From JBGOUV01 sp041477815 (GTDB lineage: Bacteria; Acidobacteriota; Terriglobia; Bryobacterales; JACQDG01), in contig JBGOUV010000153.1 of assembly GCA_041477815.1 (NCBI GenBank), positions 1 through 14,845 on the forward strand: a stretch of 14,845 nucleotides of DNA, read 5' to 3'. This document shows, one piece after another, positions 12,883-14,845 of this stretch. The notes beneath the pieces are model-generated. The model was not told where the DNA came from and did no database searches. It was given only the letters and a program-made list of their open reading frames with translations. Both the position numbers and the translations under genes were made by a program. Each line of letters starts with the position of its first letter. Within the stretch, counting starts at the first letter, position 1.

Positions 12883-14199
12883 TCAGATCTCCAGCTTCCA
12901 GGGGGCCCGGTATTGGCGTCGCAGGAACGGCTGGGCCTCCTGGTTGCTGGTGGTTTCCGTTTTAGGGTCCCATTCCACCCGCTGGCGGCTGCGGAGGGCC
13001 ACGTTGCCTAGCAGGGCCATGGCGGTGGAGTGGTGACCGTGCTCGATATCACTTACGGGACGCTCCCGGGACCGGATGCAGGCCACGAAGTTCTGCCAGT
13101 GGGACAGGCTCTGGTTGTTGGAGTTTTTGCCCTCTTCGGGCTCGGTCCGGTCGGCGGTCTGGTCGTCCAGGCGGCGGCGCTCCGGGAGGATCTGGTAACG
13201 GCTGCGGTCCACGAACAGGGTCCCGTCGGTGCCGTGGAACAGGATGCCGTAACCCTGGTTGAACATGGACTGGGCGTTCAGGATCCGGTTCTCATAGACA
13301 CAGATCCAGTTGGGGAACTCCCAGGTGACCAGAATCGTGTCCGGGGTGTCACGGTTGTCCTGGATAAAGTACTTGCCGCCGGCGGCCTGTATGACGTTGG
13401 GGCCGATGGAGTCCATGGCCCAGAGGACGATGTCGATCAGGTGGACGGACCAGTCGGTGACCATGCCGCCGGCGTAGTCCCAAAACCAGCGGAAGTGGGA
13501 GAATTCCTTGGGGTCGACGCCGAAGCGGTTCTTGTTGAAGGGGACCTTAGGGGCCGGGCCCAGCCACATGTCCCAGTCGAGGTCGGCGGTGGGGGCGGAG
13601 TCAGGTGGATTGCCGATCCCTTCGGGGTATTGATTGCCGTAGTTCCAGGTGCGGACGAAGCTGATCTTGCCCAGGCGGCCGCTCTGGACGATCTCGCGGG
13701 CGCGGGCGAAATGGACCCCGGAGCGCTGCTGGGTACCCACCTGCACCACCCGGTTATACTTGCGCGCGGCCTGGACCATCGCGCGCCCCTCTTCGACCGC
13801 GACCGAGACGGGCTTCTCGACGTAGACGTCCTTGCCCGCCTTGCAGGCCTCGACGGCCATGTAGGCGTGCCAGTGGTCGGGGGTGGAGATGTTGACCGCG
13901 TCGATGTCCCGGGCGGCCAGGAGGTCGCGAAAGTCCTTGTAGACTTTGGCGTCCGGGGCGATTTTGCGGGCCAGCTCCAGGTTGGGCTGGTAGATGTCGC
14001 ACAGGGCGGCGACCTCAATCTCCGGCACCTTGAGGGCGATGCCCAGGCTGCCGCGTCCCATGCGGCCCAGCCCGATGAAGCCCACGCGGATACGGTCGTT
14101 GGCGCCGGCCAGGGGGCGGGTGAAGAGCGAGGTGGTCAGGGCGGCGCCGGCGCTCACCGACTGGAGGAAGGAGCGGCGTTCGACGGGCGAGTCGGGCAT
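12883..14199 (-). CDS. Gfo/Idh/MocA family oxidoreductase with Tat leader
   Basis: This 438-residue protein is an NAD(P)-dependent sugar or polyol oxidoreductase-like enzyme. A twin-arginine leader (VERRSFLQSVSAGAALTTSLF, about 6-26) precedes the Rossmann motif GLGRMG (43-48), then STPDHWHA (105-112) and the catalytic-type EKP (128-130, Lys129). The C-terminal half has GGMVTDWSVHLIDIVLW with the family His. Tat-exported members are common in Acidobacteriota and Planctomycetes; substrates are mostly unknown, with inositols and sugar acids typical of the superfamily. Tat export would allow the nucleotide cofactor to be loaded before transport. I chose the ATG at 14199 because the extra codons back to 14277 are not family-like and the -10 element lies just upstream. 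Confidence 0.93.
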   Translation of the reverse strand: MPDSPVERRSFLQSVSAGAALTTSLFTRPLAGANDRIRVGFIGLGRMGRGSLGIALKVPEIEVAALCDIYQPNLELARKIAPDAKVYKDFRDLLAARDIDAVNISTPDHWHAYMAVEACKAGKDVYVEKPVSVAVEEGRAMVQAARKYNRVVQVGTQQRSGVHFARAREIVQSGRLGKISFVRTWNYGNQYPEGIGNPPDSAPTADLDWDMWLGPAPKVPFNKNRFGVDPKEFSHFRWFWDYAGGMVTDWSVHLIDIVLWAMDSIGPNVIQAAGGKYFIQDNRDTPDTILVTWEFPNWICVYENRILNAQSMFNQGYGILFHGTDGTLFVDRSRYQILPERRRLDDQTADRTEPEEGKNSNNQSLSHWQNFVACIRSRERPVSDIEHGHHSTAMALLGNVALRSRQRVEWDPKTETTSNQEAQPFLRRQYRAPWKLEI

Positions 14200-14205
14200 G
14201 GTGGG

Positions 14206-14211
14206 ATTGTA
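14206..14211 (-). promoter_or_regulatory. -10 element placing transcription start at the oxidoreductase ATG
   Basis: On the minus strand TACAAT ends 6 bases before the ATG at 14199, and there is no Shine-Dalgarno site. A leaderless message is the simplest reading. A -35 is not clear. Confidence 0.35.
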
Positions 14212-14275
14212 GCAAAGGTCCGGGCAACTCCCGGCTCCCATCGGCATCCACGCCTGGGCTATGCTCGAAGATGTC

Positions 14276-14494
14276 ATGGTGAACGATGTGAACCGCGAAC
14301 AGCTTCACGGCGCCGTGGACGAGTTGCCGCCGTCCGAGCTTGCGGCTGCGCTCCGCTATCTGCGCTTTCTCACCTACGAAGCGTCCGAGGAGGAACCCCT
14401 CGATACGCAGACCGCTGCTGAGCTGGAGGCCGCACGGGCTGAGAAGTGCGCGACGATTTCGTTCGAAGAGGCGCGTTACTGCCTCGGCATATGA
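14276..14494 (+). CDS. Antitoxin of a RelE/ParE-type module
   Basis: This 72-residue acidic protein begins VNDVNREQLHGAVDELPPSE and contains an LPPSELAAALRYLRFL helix pair, an acidic middle (YEASEEEPLD) and a C-terminal ISFEEARYCLGI. That layout (short N-terminal dimer or DNA-binding part, acidic linker, C-terminal xSxEE) matches the small antitoxins that precede RelE/ParE toxins. By family knowledge it would neutralise the toxin and repress its own promoter. The start could also be 14261 (MLEDVMVND); I prefer 14276 on similarity of the N-terminus and a weak GAAGA upstream. Its TGA stop overlaps the toxin ATG (ATGA at 14491-14494), the usual coupling in such modules. A specific antitoxin family name is not certain. 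Confidence 0.7.
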   Translation: MVNDVNREQLHGAVDELPPSELAAALRYLRFLTYEASEEEPLDTQTAAELEAARAEKCATISFEEARYCLGI

Positions 14495-14739
14495 ACCGGC
14501 GTGTGGAATTCCTTCCACACGGGTGGCGAGATCTAGAAAGTCTGGATCGCAGCTTACAGCAGCGCGTCCTCCAAGCACTGCAGCGTTACGCGGCAACTCC
14601 ACTGGGTGACATCAAGCCCCTGCAAGGACGGTGAGGGGAGTATCGCCTCCGGGTCGGCAAATGGCGAGTCTTCTTTCACCTCGATGATCCCGAAGTCGTG
14701 GCGGTCTTCCGCATCGACAATCGCGGCCAAGCCTGCTAA
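14491..14739 (+). pseudogene. RelE/ParE-type toxin interrupted by one in-frame TGA
   Basis: The frame begins with NRRVEFLPHGWRDLESL, typical of RelE/ParE toxins that cleave mRNA on the ribosome or poison gyrase. After 47 codons, ending KPLQGR, a TGA occurs at 14632-14634. The same frame then continues with no other break as GEYRLRVGKWRVFFHLDDPE to a TAA at 14737-14739. GEYRLRVGKWRV is the family core that contributes catalytic or substrate-binding arginines, so the interrupted product would lack the active centre. Without the TGA the protein would be 82 residues, close to the usual 85-95. A single base change from a sense codon such as CGA or GGA explains it. A sequencing error, readthrough or recoding would give the same picture. 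The antitoxin upstream is intact. Confidence 0.75.
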
Positions 14740-14771
14740 ACTAACAGCCCGTGGCAAAAGTGCTCCGACCG

Positions 14772-14804
14772 CGACTTGTTGGCAAATTTGCCACCGGCAA
14801 GTCG
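14772..14804. repeat. Nested palindrome with 14-base core
   Basis: Outer arms CGACTTG (14772-14778) and CAAGTCG (14798-14804) enclose the perfect palindrome TGGCAAATTTGCCA (14780-14793). TTGCC (14788-14792) can alternatively pair with GGCAA (14796-14800). The site may be an operator or a cruciform/hairpin element. It is AT-richer than the window average. Confidence 0.55.
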
Positions 14805-14806
14805 TT

Positions 14807-14827
14807 GATTCTGCGAGGTTGAGAATC
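14807..14827. repeat. Inverted repeat GATTCT...AGAATC
   Basis: GATTCT (14807-14812) and AGAATC (14822-14827) are exact inverted copies around a 9-base loop. They lie between the two identical 14-base palindromes. Confidence 0.45.
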
Positions 14828-14841
14828 TGGCAAATTTGCCA
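14828..14841. repeat. Second copy of the 14-base palindrome
   Basis: TGGCAAATTTGCCA is repeated exactly, with its centre 48 bases from the first copy at 14780-14793. Two identical perfect palindromes at this distance suggest paired binding sites for a dimeric regulator, or the end of a repetitive element running past the window edge. Confidence 0.55.
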
Positions 14842-14845
14842 GGCC

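Noticed and set aside
13030..14421. A 463-codon open frame on the plus strand opposite the Gfo/Idh/MocA gene
   Set aside because: It is a shadow with Val/Gly/Asp-rich composition; the opposite strand has Rossmann, EKP and Tat motifs.
14632..14634. TGA in the toxin read as selenocysteine
   Set aside because: The SelA-family gene in the window is not evidence of a selenocysteine system, RelE toxins have no known Sec at this position, and no convincing stem-loop follows the TGA. A nonsense change is simpler.
14751..14822. GTG-initiated 23-codon frame across the first palindrome
   Set aside because: No ribosome site, no family resemblance, and the sequence is better explained by its palindromes.
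14772..14841. CRISPR array
   Set aside because: Only two repeat copies, each a perfect 14-base palindrome, with a single non-unique-length gap and no cas gene.

Overview
This is a dense, GC-rich bacterial chromosome segment. The gene content suggests an Acidobacteriota genome of the Solibacter/Bryobacter kind: a Tat-exported DUF1552 protein, a diheme cytochrome c with a Planctomycetes/Verrucomicrobia/Acidobacteria-type C-terminal heme domain, a PQQ dehydrogenase, a Tat-exported Gfo/Idh/MocA oxidoreductase and a divergent EF-P. The assignment is inferred from these families; no rRNA or other phylogenetic marker is present.

Layout. (1) 1-948, minus: an integron-type tyrosine recombinase (IntI family), cut by the left window edge before its catalytic tyrosine. 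It has a good promoter but no recognisable attC site or cassette array beside it. (2) 1009-2783, minus: EF-P followed 17 bases later by a SelA-family PLP enzyme with a Tat-like leader. (3) 3047-4342, minus: a DUF1552 protein, divergent from the next block across 43 bases. (4) 4386-11101, plus: six genes packed head to tail (overlaps of 4 and 7 bases, gaps of 2, 2 and 18 bases). They encode a diheme cytochrome c, a PQQ dehydrogenase, an AAA/ABC-type ATPase, a DUF4276 protein, a RibB-RibA fusion whose RibA half has lost its catalytic motifs, and a three-part protein with a DUF4062-like N-terminus, an RsbW-like ATPase domain and an unassigned C-terminus. (5) 11142-12797, minus: ECF sigma factor, zinc-finger anti-sigma factor and a membrane-anchored LTxxQ-like protein. 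(6) 12883-14199, minus: a Gfo/Idh/MocA oxidoreductase with a Tat leader. (7) 14276-14739, plus: an antitoxin/RelE-type toxin pair in which the toxin frame is broken by one in-frame TGA. (8) 14772-14841: a cluster of palindromes, including two identical 14-base palindromes, at the right edge.

How the parts may work together. The cytochrome c and PQQ dehydrogenase form a plausible periplasmic alcohol or sugar oxidation pair. The ATPase/DUF4276 pair looks like an OLD/PARIS-style defence module (ATPase plus TOPRIM-like partner) placed directly behind the dehydrogenase with almost no spacer. The DUF4062-RsbW-like fusion further downstream is the most unusual protein here and suggests a sensor-to-partner-switch signalling protein. 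The sigma/anti-sigma/LTxxQ block is a conventional envelope-stress type regulatory unit. Defence or signalling roles are inferred from architecture, not shown by the sequence alone.
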